DNA of 64,000 nucleotides from Tolypeutes matacus (GCA_026826555.1 JAKSZT010053883.1:32035282-32099281), one strand, 5' to 3'. Shown: positions 1-11,675, numbered from the stretch's first letter. Notes: generated by a model from the sequence alone, not told the origin. Made by a program: numbers and translations.

Positions 1-1293
1 GGGGAGTGAGGAGCATTTTGCCTGAGGTGGCCCATAGAGAGCAAAAGCAGAGAAGTCCACAGAGGAACCCCAGAATCCTGCTCCTAATCCAGGTCTCTCA
101 GGAGAGAATTCTCCAGCCTACCTGGTGTCCCCAGAAGGGGTTCCTTTGTTATGACTTGGAGAGGAGGAATAAGGAGGCAAAGAAGGATGTTGCAGACAGT
201 TGTCAAAGGGATAGGGAGTTAGACTTTGGGAACAAACACCTTGACTTTGCTGAGGCATAAACTTCACAGCGGGAAGCCATTATTTCAGTGACAAAGCTTT
301 GTTCAGTTGACATCATCTCTTAATTATCTGCATAAGAATGCATTTGTCAAGTTCCATGAGATAGGATTGGTAACAATAAACCTGCATTTCTGCACAATAT
401 TTTAAGTCTGAAGGCAGAGGCACAACACACAAGAAAAGAGCAGTACGCGGCTCTCTGCTCGTCTTGGATGCCACTGGCTATGCGTGGATTCCCACCCGAC
501 ATCTATGCTAGTCTTGTAACCTGCCCAGCCAAACTGGGCCACCAGGCTGTGCCAGGCTTCTGGAGGCCTCAAGGTTCCAAAGGCTAAGGCAAGATTCCTT
601 GATAGTCTTGGCCCAAAGACATCCTAGGAAGTCACTTTTCCTGGCCACCTCCAAATTAGCAGGACACCAAAATCCCCACCAGCCCTTTTCATCCCATCCT
701 TTCTCCAAGTACGAGATGTCTCCAGCTCTTCTCTAAACAACCTCAATAATTTTCTACTACTGTCACTGAGGCTGCCTTTCCTGGCCCATGTCCACCTCTG
801 CCCAGAGACAGGGCAGTGCTTCTCCAGTGAACAGAGCTCTGGACTTGGATGGCCTGACCGCTACATAAACTCAGCTCTTTTTAGAACTCCCTAAGACATC
901 TTTGATCCTTAAATTCTGCCAGGAAGTTTACAAGAAATTCCTCAAGGGACTGGGCCAGGTAATAACTCAAGGACTCCACTCAAAGGATCTCAAGGCTCGC
1001 ATGCAAACTATACCGCCAGTAATCTGCTCTGATATCCTTGAGTTTCCAGCCTGGGTGTGCAGATGACTGTCCTAACATGACCCTCTATACAGTGGGTCAG
1101 TCAAGGACAGAACCCTAAGGAATACCAGAATTTAAAGGATAGATCTGGGACAAGGAATCCACAAAGGAGACTGGGAAGGAACGTCAGACAGGACTCACGT
1201 ATCTATGCATAACTACCCCTCCATGCCTGGGTCAGAGGAGAAGCCTGGGGAGCAGGAAACTGGCTGTAGCAGAGTGTCACAGTAACAGCTCTG
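1..1293. other. Unique-looking non-coding sequence
   Basis: No interspersed repeat or gene is recognised here. The part from about 260 to 410 is AT-rich, with TAATTA and a CAAAGCTTTG palindrome, and resembles slowly evolving non-coding DNA. The 84-codon open frame at 6-260 has no recognisable domain and no splice context that I trust. Confidence 0.5.
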
Positions 1294-1779
1294 TACTGGG
1301 TTGAATAGTGTCCCCCAAAACTCAAATCTACCCAGAACCTCAGAATGTTACCTTATTTGGAAATAGTATCTTTGCAGGTGTAATTATTTAAGATAAGGTC
1401 AGATTGATTAGGGTGAGCCCTGAATCCAATGACCTATGTCCTTAGAAAAAGGCCATGTGAAAACAGAGGCAGAGGTTAGAACCAGCGAAGAACACCTGGA
1501 AGAGACAAGGAGGATCCTCCACTAGAAAAGAAGGCCCTGTGAAAACAGAGGCAGGGATTGCAGTGATGCAGCTACAAGCCAAGGGATGCCAGGGATTGCC
1601 AGCAACCCCCAGGGGATAGGAGAGATACATGAAACAGATTCTTCCTCAAAACCCCTAGAAGTAACCGATGCTGCCAACACCTGGATTTCAGACTCCTAGC
1701 CTCCTGAACTGTGGGCGAATACAGTTCTGTTGTTGTAATCTGTGGTAATTTGTTACGGCAGGCCTAGGAAACTAATACA
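1294..1779 (+). mobile_element. MLT1-type (ERVL-MaLR) solo LTR
   Basis: The start reads GGGTTGAATAGTGTCCCCCA and the end carries the typical MaLR string GGAAACTAATACA. Between them are the recognisable MLT1 landmarks in order: the TTATTTGGAAATAG segment, the CTATGTCCTTA segment, a CAAGCCAAGG segment, TTTCAGACTCCTAGCCTCC, and GTGGTAATTTGTTACGGCAG. No internal retroviral genes are attached, so this is a solo LTR. Family is from recall of MLT1 consensus layout; subfamily not assigned. Confidence 0.8.
1444..1560 (+). repeat. Local duplication inside the LTR
   Basis: Two copies of a roughly 35-bp segment containing TGTGAAAACAGAGGCAG occur about 80 bp apart (1444-1477 and 1524-1560). The spacer between them is LTR-like, so a tandem duplication of about 80 bp within the LTR is the simplest explanation. 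Confidence 0.6.
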
Positions 1780-1794
1780 GCCTCTAGCTGGCTT

Positions 1795-2170
1795 GTACCT
1801 CCCTGTGTCCACACTCTTGGATAGTTTCCTCCTCCACCCCACCCCCAATAGCTGGAGGTTGCCTATGTGGTCAGCAGAGACTTGGAAAGTACTTGCACTT
1901 GGAACACTGTGACAGCCGCCACGTGGAGGTATCCTGGCCAACCTGCTGGGTGATTAGAGACCTATGGCTCATTTTCCCTGGCTGACAGCCTACCAATCCC
2001 CAGATATGAATGAGGTCATCCTAGATCACCCAGCCACTGACCCACCTACCCCCTAGCGAACCTCCCATTTACTGGAGTGTGTGAGTGGGCTTAGTCAAGA
2101 TCAGCCTAGCAGCTCAGACCAGAAAACCACACTGAGTCATTTGTTTTGGCCTTAATACATAACTGATGCC
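1795..2170 (+). mobile_element. Second, older MLT1-type LTR
   Basis: The segment around 1930-2035 (CCAACCTGCTGGGTGATTAG, then CCCCAGATATGAATGAGGTC and ATCCTAGATCACCCAGCC) matches the middle of the older MLT1 subgroups. It runs out near ATACATAACTGATGCC, a decayed LTR end. It lies directly behind the better-preserved LTR and is more diverged. Confidence 0.6.
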
Positions 2171-2520
2171 CTGACCAAGGTGAGTCCAGATCAGGGATCC
2201 CAAGTTTCTTGATAACCAGTGTTCTCTGCTCGGTTGCTAGTTCTCTGGCTCATCCCCTTCCCTGAGATGGCTGAGACAGCCCATAGATGGGACTTGAGCC
2301 TTCCAGCTCCTTTGTTCTAATTGCAATCAGCAGTGACATCCTACTCAGGGGTGCCACCTATTAGCTGTTCTGCTCTTTCTCCTCCATTGTGGCAGCATAG
2401 CTCTCACTCTATGTCCCTCAGTTGTGGAGGCAAGAAGGATGGAAGGAGAAAGGCTGGGTCTGATTTATGCTGCACAGGAGTCATTCATTTTCTCCCACAA
2501 AACTGAATCCAAAATAAATG

Positions 2521-2960
2521 AACAGACTCACCCATTCCTGAGTTTTAATGGAATTAATTATCTTATTGCAGAGTCCCAACTCTGTGACTGCTTCCATTCT
2601 GGCTAGCATTAGATTGCATTACTATTTTCATTTGTTTTCATTATTATTAGCTTTTAGCAATGAAATGGAGTTAAAATTATTACAGTTTGTAACATGCTTT
2701 TTGTACTAATAATTCAAGTACTTTTGAGTAGGAGCTGAGAGCATTAATTTGTCAATCACTCCTGCTTTGTATCTAGTCTTTAAATAGACTAAACAAAAGA
2801 AATGAACACTATATATTTCCCCAAGAGAAAGAACTTGTAAACATTCCGATATGTTAGGCTTTCATGAAATTATAAACCGTAATTCCAAGGTATATTGCAC
2901 AAATAACGGGGTATTTAAAATCAGGGCTGCTGACACATGGCTTCAACTGTGGTTCAGATA
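2521..2960. promoter_or_regulatory. Candidate enhancer segment with PBX/MEIS-like site
   Basis: Dense TAAT/ATTA cores, including AATTAATTATC near 2552-2562, and TGTCAATCA at 2750-2758, whose reverse complement TGATTGACA fits PBX/MEIS or HOX-PBX composite sites. The assignment is motif-based inference only. Confidence 0.3.
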
Positions 2961-3419
2961 ATAACATTGGGCACCATCTGTGCTCAGAGTCTACTACCCT
3001 CGTCAGGAACCAAGGTGAAGGTGAGCAAATGCTAACATGCTTGGAGGTTGATCAGAAGGTCTTCAAGAAGCTCTGAGTCAGGGACCTGTGCATTAAGGAA
3101 AATGAAAGCCTTTTCCTGCTACACCGCCCACTCGATCGGAAGCAGCATTTACAATACAACAAAATGGGGATAGCCTGAACTACTGCGAAGAAATGCCACA
3201 TTAATTCTCCCAGGAATGTTTACAACAAAGAGAAAAGGAAGCAAGCAAGATCCAGAGCTAGAAATAAACATGGTGTTGTAACTGTGTGTAAATGCAGTAC
3301 AACCTCTCTATTTGACTTTAAAAAAAAAAAACACCAAAAACCAGCTCATATCAGAGGAATGCCTAGATTACAGAGTGGTTTTTTTTTTTTTTTTAAATAA
3401 AGAAATGCTGTCTTATTAC

Positions 3420-3550
3420 CTTAAAACACATAGAGCACTCAATTAGATTAGGAAAATATTAGTCCTCCAGGGCTTATTTTAATGAATGAATAGGAATGAT
3501 TGTAATTATCAAATCAATTGTCTTGCGCTAACTAGGTCTTTGGGTAGTTT
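3420..3550. promoter_or_regulatory. Candidate conserved AT-rich element
   Basis: Contains CAATTAGATTAGG, TTTTAATGAATGAATAGG and GATTGTAATTATCAAATC in close order. These are homeodomain-like cores in a repeat-free stretch. No function can be named. Confidence 0.25.
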
Positions 3551-4194
3551 AGTCTCTTAACTAGGTTAAGCCCTGGCTCTAAAAATCTGCTTTATCCTTG
3601 CTTCTCAAATCCTTTTTGTCCCTTTTTTCCCTAAAGCAAGGGAAATCTATTACTCAGCTCCTTTGGGGAAGGTTGCAGGTTCTGAATGGGAAGGGCTCCC
3701 CTCCCCAATAGGAGGGCCTTGAGGCAACCAGTTTATGGCCCCTGGTCCTGTTGCCAAAGAAGGAATCAGTGTTGTCTGGGAAGAGACAGCACAACTGGAA
3801 CAGTGGAAAGGTCCATTTCAGCAGGTTTGACTCCTACCTCTAATTATGCTAAATTTTCATCATGCCTCGAGAAAATCCATAATGTCAAACTTGGCCCCTA
3901 AACTTAAAGGGCTTCAAGAAAACGCAGGAATCGGTATGTTCCTGGGTTTTACTCCCACTGCTTAAGACTGTGATTTTGATAATCTCATATTTCTGACTAG
4001 AATATATTTATTAGTAAGAGGCTGTGCTGCACCTGTTCACCGAACCAGGGAGGTTTTTCAAGTTTGGATTTTCTTTGGCAAAAAGAGACTTTGGAAATTG
4101 ACCAATTGGCTCATCCTATTGACTCCCCGAGGCCCCTCCACAAACCCTGCCCCCCACCCCACCTCTCAGGCTGCTCAAAAAATAGCTTTTGACT

Positions 4195-4440
4195 GTGGCC
4201 TTTAACAATATGATAATTTATTTAAAACAGATACAGTCCTGAAAGTGACCCACTTAAAATTATTAAAGATATACTGTGTTTATTTTTGCTGTCCATAAAA
4301 CAGAAAATGGTTTATGAATATGCAAACCGATCTGATGTAATTAGCATGATTGGCTCCTACTGCACTCCATTTTATGTGGTTAGAAGAGGAGATGCAGAAA
4401 CTAATGAGGTCATGTTAATGTGCCTGTGAAGAGAGCTTCA
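4195..4440. promoter_or_regulatory. Candidate enhancer with octamer-like and TAATTAG sites
   Basis: ATGCAAAC at 4320-4327 is one base from the POU octamer, and GTAATTAG follows at 4337-4344. The segment also carries TTTATTTAAAAC and TTATTAAAGAT motifs. Clustering within the repeat-poor block supports, but does not prove, a regulatory role. Confidence 0.3.
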
Positions 4441-4619
4441 GCTGTCAGAACAACGGAGGCGAAGGTCTGGGAGAATCTTTTCTTTGCCGCAAAATCACTG
4501 AGAGTGGGCATGCGTGGGGCGAGCGCCCGCCTGTGGGGGGGCACCCACTGGGTCTGGGACCCACTCTGCCTTCTGCAAGTGAGGTGTCAAGAGGAAAAAT
4601 AAAAAAATCTATGTCCATT

Positions 4620-5050
4620 CGGAGCAATGATTAATGTGGTATTTAATTATCTAGAAAGTCTTCAACAAGTGCTAATAACTGAAGCTCCTCTGGCATTCAG
4701 CGCATGCTGCACGGTCCCATTAGACACGCTAACGTCCTATCCCCTGGCTCTTCTTAATTAAAATAAGAGGCAAAAATGTTCGCTGTGCACCGACCACCTC
4801 TTGGGAGTAACCTGCCCTGATCGCTGGGCCCTGATAACCCGGGAAAGCAGGTTTCTCATCCAAGCAGCAATGATGCTTGCACAAAAGGCTCCTTCTCCCC
4901 GGGCCACCCACCTGGTAAATTCAGGCCCCTGTGGGGGAGGGGAAGAAGAAGGGAGGCGTGCAAGGAATGGGCGGGAATGCTTTTTAATCAGAATGCTGGA
5001 AGGCATGTCGCAGAAAGCTTCTTAGATATTGAACAGGACACACAGACGGC
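4620..5050. promoter_or_regulatory. Candidate regulatory segment
   Basis: An AT-rich left part (TATTTAATTATCTAG, CTTCTTAATTAAAATAAG) passes into a GC-richer right part with GGGCGGGAATG near 4969. There is no repeat and no plausible exon. Confidence 0.2.
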
Positions 5051-5484
5051 CAGCGAGCTTTTCCTTCTACATTTCTTCTAAAGCATAAACATATGAACTC
5101 GCAAACCTTATTTTCAATTTCTGCCAGCTCCTCTATAGCTCTAAAAATACACCTTGCCTCTTTGGAACCCCTCCCTCCAACACACACACACACAACACGC
5201 ACTTTGCAACAGAAACAAAGAACATCTTCAGATCTCAAATGTTAAAAGGGAGAGGACCAGTCGAAAGTGAAAAATGAGGTTTTGGGACTAATCAAAGACT
5301 CAGCTGAGTTCAATGTAAAAAGACCTTTCTGGAAAAACTTTGAATTTTCTTATTCTAAAGACACTTAAACATTAAAATAAAAGGAAATCGGTGTTCTTCA
5401 GCCTACACCTGGCATCAACCTTGACTTCTGCTTTTGGAGAAGTAGCCATGCCATTTCTGATGGTCTCTCCAGTTACCAGGATTG

Positions 5485-5690
5485 TAATGAGAAATATTTA
5501 TTTGTCCCTGGCATTTTTCTGGGTTCTGCAAAGCAGGAACTTTTATCACCATTTTACAGATAAGGAAACAGCCTTAGAGAGGGTAAATAACTATCCATAA
5601 CCAAAGAGCTAGTAAATGGCAGAGGCAGACTCCAAATCCAGGTCTGCCTTACTTAAAGGTCCATGTTCTTTCACTATATTATCTTAGGAT
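5485..5690 (-). mobile_element. MIR SINE fragment
   Basis: Reads as the reverse complement of MIR: ACCATTTTACAGATAAGGAA followed by GAGAGGGTAAATAACT, AGAGCTAGTAAATGGCAGAG and a GACTCCAAATCCAGGTCTG segment. Confidence 0.8.
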
Positions 5691-5864
5691 GCAGGACAAA
5701 AGGAGAGAAACAGGTGTGGGTTCCACCCTGTGATGTCTTCAGTTTGGCTTGTTTAAGGAAAAGAACAACATTTAGCTAAAAATATTTCTTTAGCCTCAAA
5801 AACTGGTCAGAAACTGACAGTGGGAAAGGAAAGCAGATCTCACCCAAAGAACCCCAAGGAAAGA

Positions 5865-6315
5865 GATGGAAACTTGGTCTTCTTTAGCCTGGTCTTGTAA
5901 TGCCTCAACCCTTGCATGCTACATCCTAGCCACACTGGTCCCAAATACGTCACAAACTTTCACTTCTCCTGCCTTTGCCCAGGCTGTGTCCTCTGCCTGG
6001 ATCCCTCCTCTTTGCAGCACCCCATTCCACTTCTCTACTGGCAACTGGCCTCCTCCATCAAGGCTGAACCTCCATTTTCCATCTTCTGGGAAGCCTTGAT
6101 TACATTCCTACAAAGGCAAACACACAGAACCTCCCTCTGTTGCATTTCATCCTTACACTAGATCATAGGTGCTGGCTCATTTGTCTATCTTCTTGTCTAG
6201 ACCATGCATTCTTTTAGAGAAGAGATATGAATGTGTGTCTATAGCACTTAGCCAGTGCCAGCTACATAGAAAGCACCCCATAAATGTCTGTTGGATATAG
6301 GAAGAAGTGAATGAA
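5865..6315 (+). mobile_element. L2 LINE 3'-end fragment
   Basis: Sense L2 3' region: CTGCCTTTGCCCAGGCTGTG, CTCTGCCTGGATCCCTCC, then the terminal ATAGCACTTAGCCAGTGCC and CCATAAATGTCTGTTGGAT. It carries no open reverse-transcriptase frame. Confidence 0.75.
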
Positions 6316-6539
6316 TAAAGGAATAAATTTGTGGGGTGAAAGTGTATGGTCCGTATACTTTGGGAAGTAAACCTATGAGACAATTTCTTTCCTTTTTTCA
6401 CAAAGAACCCAATACATAGGCAGGTGCAGTGCCCATCCATGAAAGCAGAGCTGTGACTGCAGAGGTGCAAAAGCCCCCCACCCCACAATCCCAAATCTCT
6501 CACCCACAAAACTGTCCATCTCTCAGTTTTCATTCTGCT

Positions 6540-6768
6540 TTCATGGTGCCATGTACCTCTCTCTCACAAACTCTTCTCACAGTTCTGATTTTACATTTGT
6601 TAGGTCATTCTTTGATTCATAGCTAATAGCCGCCTCTTCCTCTGGACTACAAGATCCACTAGGGCAGGTTTTTTTCTGTCTTTTTTCTTTCATCACCATG
6701 GTATATCCCACACCTAGCCCACAGCCTAGCAGAATAGGTGCTCCATAAATAGCTGCTGAATGAGTGGT
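6540..6768 (+). mobile_element. L2 LINE 3'-end fragment
   Basis: Ends with the L2 terminus (GGACTACAAGATCCACTAGG, then TAGGTGCTCCATAAATAGCT and TGCTGAATGAGTG). Probably separate from the preceding L2 copy, since that one already reaches its own 3' end near 6315. Confidence 0.7.
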
Positions 6769-6913
6769 TTGAATTTAGCTGAGTCACTCTTAGCCTCAGT
6801 CTTCCCATCTAGGCAGCAGGGCCCTGTCCAGCCCTGTCGATCTGTGCTGCTATGGTAGTCCCACGTTTACAGTCAATCGTTTGAGCTTTAAGCCTCCAGA
6901 AGGCCCATGTGAC

Positions 6914-7137
6914 AATTCAAATCTAATGCACTATAGTTAGTAGTAATATTTTGATGAAGCTCTTTCATATTTGCAACAAATATTTCACAACAATGCAAGG
7001 GAAATGTATGGGAGCCCTGTATGATGAGATGCATGTTTGTTTTGTAAATTCACAAGATTTACTATATGCTTATTGTTTATGTATGCTCATGTATGAATGA
7101 CATACTTCAATAAAATTTTTTTAAAAATTCAAATCTA
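6914..7137 (+). mobile_element. Short poly(A)-type retroposon with 12-bp TSD
   Basis: A 200-bp insert (6926-7125) is flanked by perfect direct repeats AATTCAAATCTA at 6914-6925 and 7126-7137. It ends with CTTCAATAAAATTTTTTTAA, an AATAAA signal followed by a short degenerate tail, so it was made by target-primed reverse transcription. It is probably the 3' end of a xenarthran LINE-1, but the family is uncertain. Confidence 0.65.
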
Positions 7138-7369
7138 TGACCCAAGCAAGAGTTATACCAATACAAGAGCAAAACAATGGCATAGCAGGTTGATTAAGCA
7201 TCAATCACCATCAAGCAGGGCCTCAACAAAAGGCAAAGAGATGGGTGTGGTGAGGGCAGGGAGTGCGGATGAGTGAGGGAGGGATCAAGGCCTAGGTATG
7301 GCCAGAAAAACCAGAAAGCAGCAGCAAGGCACATCTGGGAAAGAGGAAGAGGAGTAGAGAAATAGGGGC

Positions 7370-7745
7370 ATTAGAGGTAGGGTCTTAGTTCAACACACCT
7401 TTGACCAGTACCATGTGTGCCAGGCTTTGCTCAGGTCTCCAGAGGAAAAAAAATCTATCAGCTGTAAGTACAAAGTAGAGAGAGGAGTTGTCATCAGAGG
7501 AGCATTGGATGCTGTGAGGGTTCAAAGACGGCAAGTTCACATTCAGTTAGAGGATCCTGGAGAAACGTCCAAGAGGTGGTTGAGTTTAAGATGATGGTTA
7601 AAGGTAGATATGGAGGAAGCAAAAGGTGGTCCAAGCAAAAGGAAGGGCATAAACAGAAACTGCAGGTATGCTCTAGCCCATGATGATTTAAGGTTTCTTA
7701 ACAGGGAGTGAAGTGATCAGATTTTGACTTGAGCAACAATTCCAG
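7370..7745 (-). mobile_element. L2 LINE fragment
   Basis: Antisense L2 landmarks in decayed form: TGTGTGCCAGGCTTTGCTC, GCATAAACAGAAACTGCAGG and GGGAGTGAAGTGATCAGATT, the latter matching the antisense L2 string around GAGTGACATGATC. Confidence 0.6.
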
Positions 7746-7749
7746 CCAA

Positions 7750-8207
7750 TTCAGGAAGGGATCCAAGGCCCTGCCCAATCAGGTTCCTGCCATGTCAGGG
7801 TCCTGCCTGATCGGGTCCTGTCTAGCCATGGTCCCCCATTAGGTCCTCTCTCCATGGGCCTGTAGGCACCAGACATGCCCACTCAGTGCTCTCGGGGACT
7901 TGGCACATGCTTGTCCTGCTGCCGAAAATCTCCTTCTCTACTTTATTGTCAGGCGAACGCCTACTTGCCTTTTATAGCTCAGCTTAGATGTCACCAATTT
8001 AGTTTGTTGTGACTTTCTGCTTCCAAAGCAGTGTCAGCTTACCTCTGTTACAGCACTCAAGACAGCGTGCTGGCATCATCTGTTGGCGTCGGCCTCCCCG
8101 AGTGGACCGTGGGCCTCTGGAACTCAGGGTCTGGACCTTGTTTATTTCTGTATCTCCACTGACCAGCACAATGGCTGGCATGCAGTTGGCACTCGATAAA
8201 TGCCACT
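7750..8207 (+). mobile_element. L2 LINE 3' end
   Basis: Sense L2 end: TATAGCTCAGCTTAGATGTC, then TTACAGCACTCAAG, TTTATTTCTGTATCTCCACT, and the terminus CAGTTGGCACTCGATAAATG. It meets the antisense L2 to its left, giving two L2 pieces in opposite orientation. Confidence 0.75.
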
Positions 8208-9792
8208 GACCATAGTGCTTTGGAAGGAGGAAATGAGACCAGAACCAGGAAGACCCTCTCAGGTGGCTCTCACCATGGTACTAGCAAGAGATGATGAGGC
8301 CTGCACTACAGCCAGGGCAGTGTCAAGGGGATGAAACAGAAGGGCAAACTCCCTCCATGCTTAGAAAGATGTCTCTATAATTTTGCCCGACTACACCCCG
8401 AGCATCACTTTCTAAAGGCCCAAGGACCTGGCCTGGTCTGAGCTCCTCTGCCTGATTTGGGGCAGGAAGCATAAACGCTGCAGCCCTTTGCCTAAGGCTC
8501 AGTTGGGAAAGTGTGGGGGTCTGGCACAGCCCTCCCTGAGGTCCCAGGGTAGTTCTCTGCTACTGACTAAAGGCCTCCCCTTAAAATCCCTTTTTACAGC
8601 CAAAGAAGAGCCTTGCTATGGCCCTTCAGTAAAACGAGAGCGACTCCCAGTGCCCAGGAATTAGCCCAGTCAAGCTTCCCACTTGCAGGTTCTATTTAAA
8701 GGGGAAGTCAGAGTGACTCTGCTCAAGCATTTTGATAATTAGCCCTGGGAACACAGAGGAAAGCCCAGTGAATGAATGGAGAGCAATCCTTTCCCTATTC
8801 AATAAGACCCAGCTAGACCAGACTCACACAGGAAGATAAATTGGGTTCAGAGCTGGTGCCTCCTGCTCCTCCCTGTCTCAGCATCTCTGATACCTTTTAT
8901 GCTGGCCCAGCCACGTGTGTCTTGGTGAATAAGAGCCTCCCACCCAGTGCCATTGTTTTACCTTCTGAAAACAAGCCAGCTCTGTTGCATGAAGGATGTG
9001 ATGGGCCTGGGTATAGAAGGCTGGTTTTGCAGAGGCCATCATGGAAGCTGTATTGGTAGTTTCTCTGGAGCTCCAGGAAGGGGTCTATGCAACCCCATTA
9101 GCCTGGTATAGGCAGGACCACCATGCTCCTCCTCCTTGCCTCCCACTCTCACTCTCCTTTCCCCTCTAGTGTTGGCCACACACAACAGACAGGACTAATG
9201 CACTACCTGAAGGGCAAGAGAGAGAAGGAGGCTACTGGGCATCACTTCAGTTTGTATTCACCCATATGACACAGTCACCCTTCCCACTGGGAAAATCCAA
9301 CTAGGGAAGGAAGTCAAGGTATAAAATCAAATGATTAGCCCTGCAACTCCACTGTAACCTCTAGACATCACATCCTCATACTCTCTCTCTCATTTCCCTC
9401 TCTCCCTCACTTAGTCCCTTCCTTCTTCCTTTCCTCCCTCTGACTCAATCATCCACACCTTCTGTTGCCATTAGTTTCAATTGCAGATTCCCCATTTTCT
9501 CTGTTTGCGAGGATATTTTGGTATCAATTAAAGGCAGGACTTCAGATGGGGAGGAAAAGAAAAACCAACCAGAATGGGCCTTTCCATTCTGACAGTGCCA
9601 TAGAGTTTGCCCTTTGTTCTGATTTTCTTGTAGTGGGAGAGGAAAGGCAATTAGAAGACAAGGCAAGGGAAGGGGCATGCTTTGTTGCTGTTGGCACTCC
9701 CTCAAAAGCCAAGTGGAAGCTCCTTTTGCTGCTGAGATGTGAGACAAAACCATCCATGGACCTGGACACAGGACACATCCCTTCTGCAGCTA
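8208..9792. other. Unique-looking non-coding sequence
   Basis: About 1.6 kb without a recognised repeat, apart from a pyrimidine-rich tract at 9378-9440. Open frames of 72-111 codons near 8841 and 9445-9800 overlap on opposite strands and have no recognisable domain, so I do not call them genes. Confidence 0.4.
9378..9440. repeat. Pyrimidine-rich low-complexity tract
   Basis: A CTCTCTCTCTC run followed by mixed CCTTCCTTC-type sequence; almost entirely C and T over about 60 bases. Confidence 0.8.
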
Positions 9793-9990
9793 TTAACTGA
9801 GTACTTCTTATGCATTCGTCACCCTCACAGCTGCACCCCTTTCAGTTTATGCAGCACGTTCACATCTCTCATTTCTTTTGGTTCTCACAACTACCTGTGA
9901 GGCAGGTATGATTGTCCTAACCTTGCTCCTAAGAACACTGGAGCCCAGAGAGGCCAAAAGAAGGGAACTGTGCTAGAGCACAGGTTTTCT
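9793..9990 (-). mobile_element. MIR-like fragment
   Basis: Decayed antisense MIR: TTGGTTCTCACAACTACCTG, GAGGCAGGTATGATTGTCC and GGAGCCCAGAGAGGCC in the expected order. Confidence 0.6.
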
Positions 9991-10686
9991 TCCTCCTAAA
10001 TAGAGCATAGAGCATAGTTCTTCCAGACTATCGATTTTTAAGTCGCCAAGTAAGACAGTTCTCAAAGCCCAGCATGTTTGACCAGGCTCTGGACCCCTGA
10101 ACAAAGTCACTGCCCTTCAAGAAGCAAGGAAGAATCTAGAAGACAGACAATGACTTTGTGTTGAGGAAGGCAGAGCATGGGACCAATGGAAATGTCCCCT
10201 AGTCAGCGAATCTGGAAGGTTCAGAAGGGACAGGATCCGAATCCACAGTCACTAAGGGGACCGAGATGAAGTCCACCCTCAGCAAATCTTAGATATCTGA
10301 AGTAGGCTTCCCTTTGAAACTTGGAGGGGCCGATTTAGAAACAACATAGAATTTGTTACCCTATTCAATGGGTGGTAAAACGACTGCAATTCATTACTCA
10401 ATCATCGTACTCAAAATATAGTCACAAAATCAGAAAGTCCCAAAGAAGAAAGAAACTTCAGACATCAATTAACATCATCTCCTTCAATGTTAAATTTGTC
10501 CAAGTGATTTAAAGGAAGTTGTGGGTAGTAACTTGTAAAATGATCTAGAATATTCTGAGAACATCCTTAACCTTTGAGGCTGACAACTGTTCGGATAGCT
10601 ATGCCCTTTAATATAACATTCCTCTATGTCCTAATCAATGACATAATGCTGAGCCTAATGATCTAGGAAGGCATCTCTGACATTCT
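9991..10686. other. Unrecognised non-coding sequence
   Basis: I see no repeat landmark, gene or structural motif here. It is AT-rich toward 10360-10680. Confidence 0.4.
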
Positions 10687-11275
10687 TAACTCATTCATTC
10701 CACAAATGCTTATTGAATGCCTCTTATATGTCAGGCCCTATTTTGGGTACCAGAGATACAATGGTCAACTACATAGACATGTTTCCTGCCCTCAACCTGC
10801 AGCAGAGTGGGGGATACAGACAAAATAGTACAACACAAAGTGATAAGTTATGCCATGGGGAAATAAAGGATGCCATGGGAGCCCAAGCAAGGATAGCAGG
10901 TCCAGGAAGGCTTCTTGGTGATGTTGACTTCTAAGCTGGGACCAGAGAACAAGTAGGCGTCAAGCTAGCAAAATAGTAAAAGGATAGAGATAGAGTGACA
11001 ATGCAGTGGGGGAAGGAAGGGAAAGTTGAGTTCCAAGCAGAGGAAACAGCTTGTGCAAAGGACTGGAATCCAATGACACAGAAGAAAATGAAAATAGCTC
11101 CAAACAGCTGCAGATTCGACTTCAAGAGGTGGAGGGAAGGGTTTTAAGAGAGACGAGGTTGGAGAGGCAGCAGGGATCAGACCATGAAAAGCTTTATATA
11201 CCACTTTGAGGAATGGGAACTTTATCGCAAAGGCAGGACCCTAACCCGATCAGACAGCACCTTTTGCTGAGTTCA
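10687..11275 (-). mobile_element. L2 LINE fragment, about 590 bp
   Basis: Antisense L2 in order: TCATTCCACAAATGCTTATT, ACCAGAGATACAATGGTC, CCAGGAAGGCTTCTTGGTGA, CAAGCAGAGGAAACAGC and ATGAAAAGCTTTATATACC. A fairly long, contiguous copy of the L2 3' region. Confidence 0.75.
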
Positions 11276-11444
11276 GCTTAGGTTGGAATCTGTGCTCAAA
11301 CGCCCGCTGGAGACCCTACAGAAAGAAAAGGTGTAGTGTGAATGAACTCTCCAGGCTGAAAAATAAGATTCTCTTCAGGGTCAACACCCAGACCAGGGAC
11401 AGATGTGTGTCCTGGCACGGGGCTGCATTTCTAAGAACAAAGTG

Positions 11445-11675
11445 GAGTCAGAGAGCCTCAGGGATCACATGCTGGCTCTGCAAACTACTGGCTTCCTGAC
11501 TTTGGAAACATTGTCTGATGTGCCTATGCCTCAGTTTCCTCGACTATAAAATCAGGATCAGCACGGGTACTCACTTCTGGGACTGCTGTAAGGGTAAATG
11601 AAATAAGAAATCCGAAGTTCTTGGCATAGTGCTGGGCCCATCTATGCTCACTAAATGGTATTATTATTTTTAAAT
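11445..11675 (+). mobile_element. MIR SINE
   Basis: Sense MIR: ATGCTGGCTCTGCAAACTAC, GCCTCAGTTTCCTCGACT, TAGTGCTGGGCCCATC and the terminal CTCACTAAATGGTATTATTA. Confidence 0.8.

Larger units (their letters stand above)
2171..5484. other. Repeat-poor, AT-rich unique block
   Basis: About 3.3 kb with no MIR, L2, LTR or SINE recognised, in a window where such repeats otherwise appear about every 300-800 bp. It is rich in homeodomain-type TAAT cores and contains no credible coding frame. Exclusion of repeats over this length is typical of clustered conserved non-coding elements; conservation itself was not tested. Small simple tracts occur: A12 at 3320-3331, T16 at 3379-3394 and (CA)n at 5180-5194. 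Confidence 0.5.
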
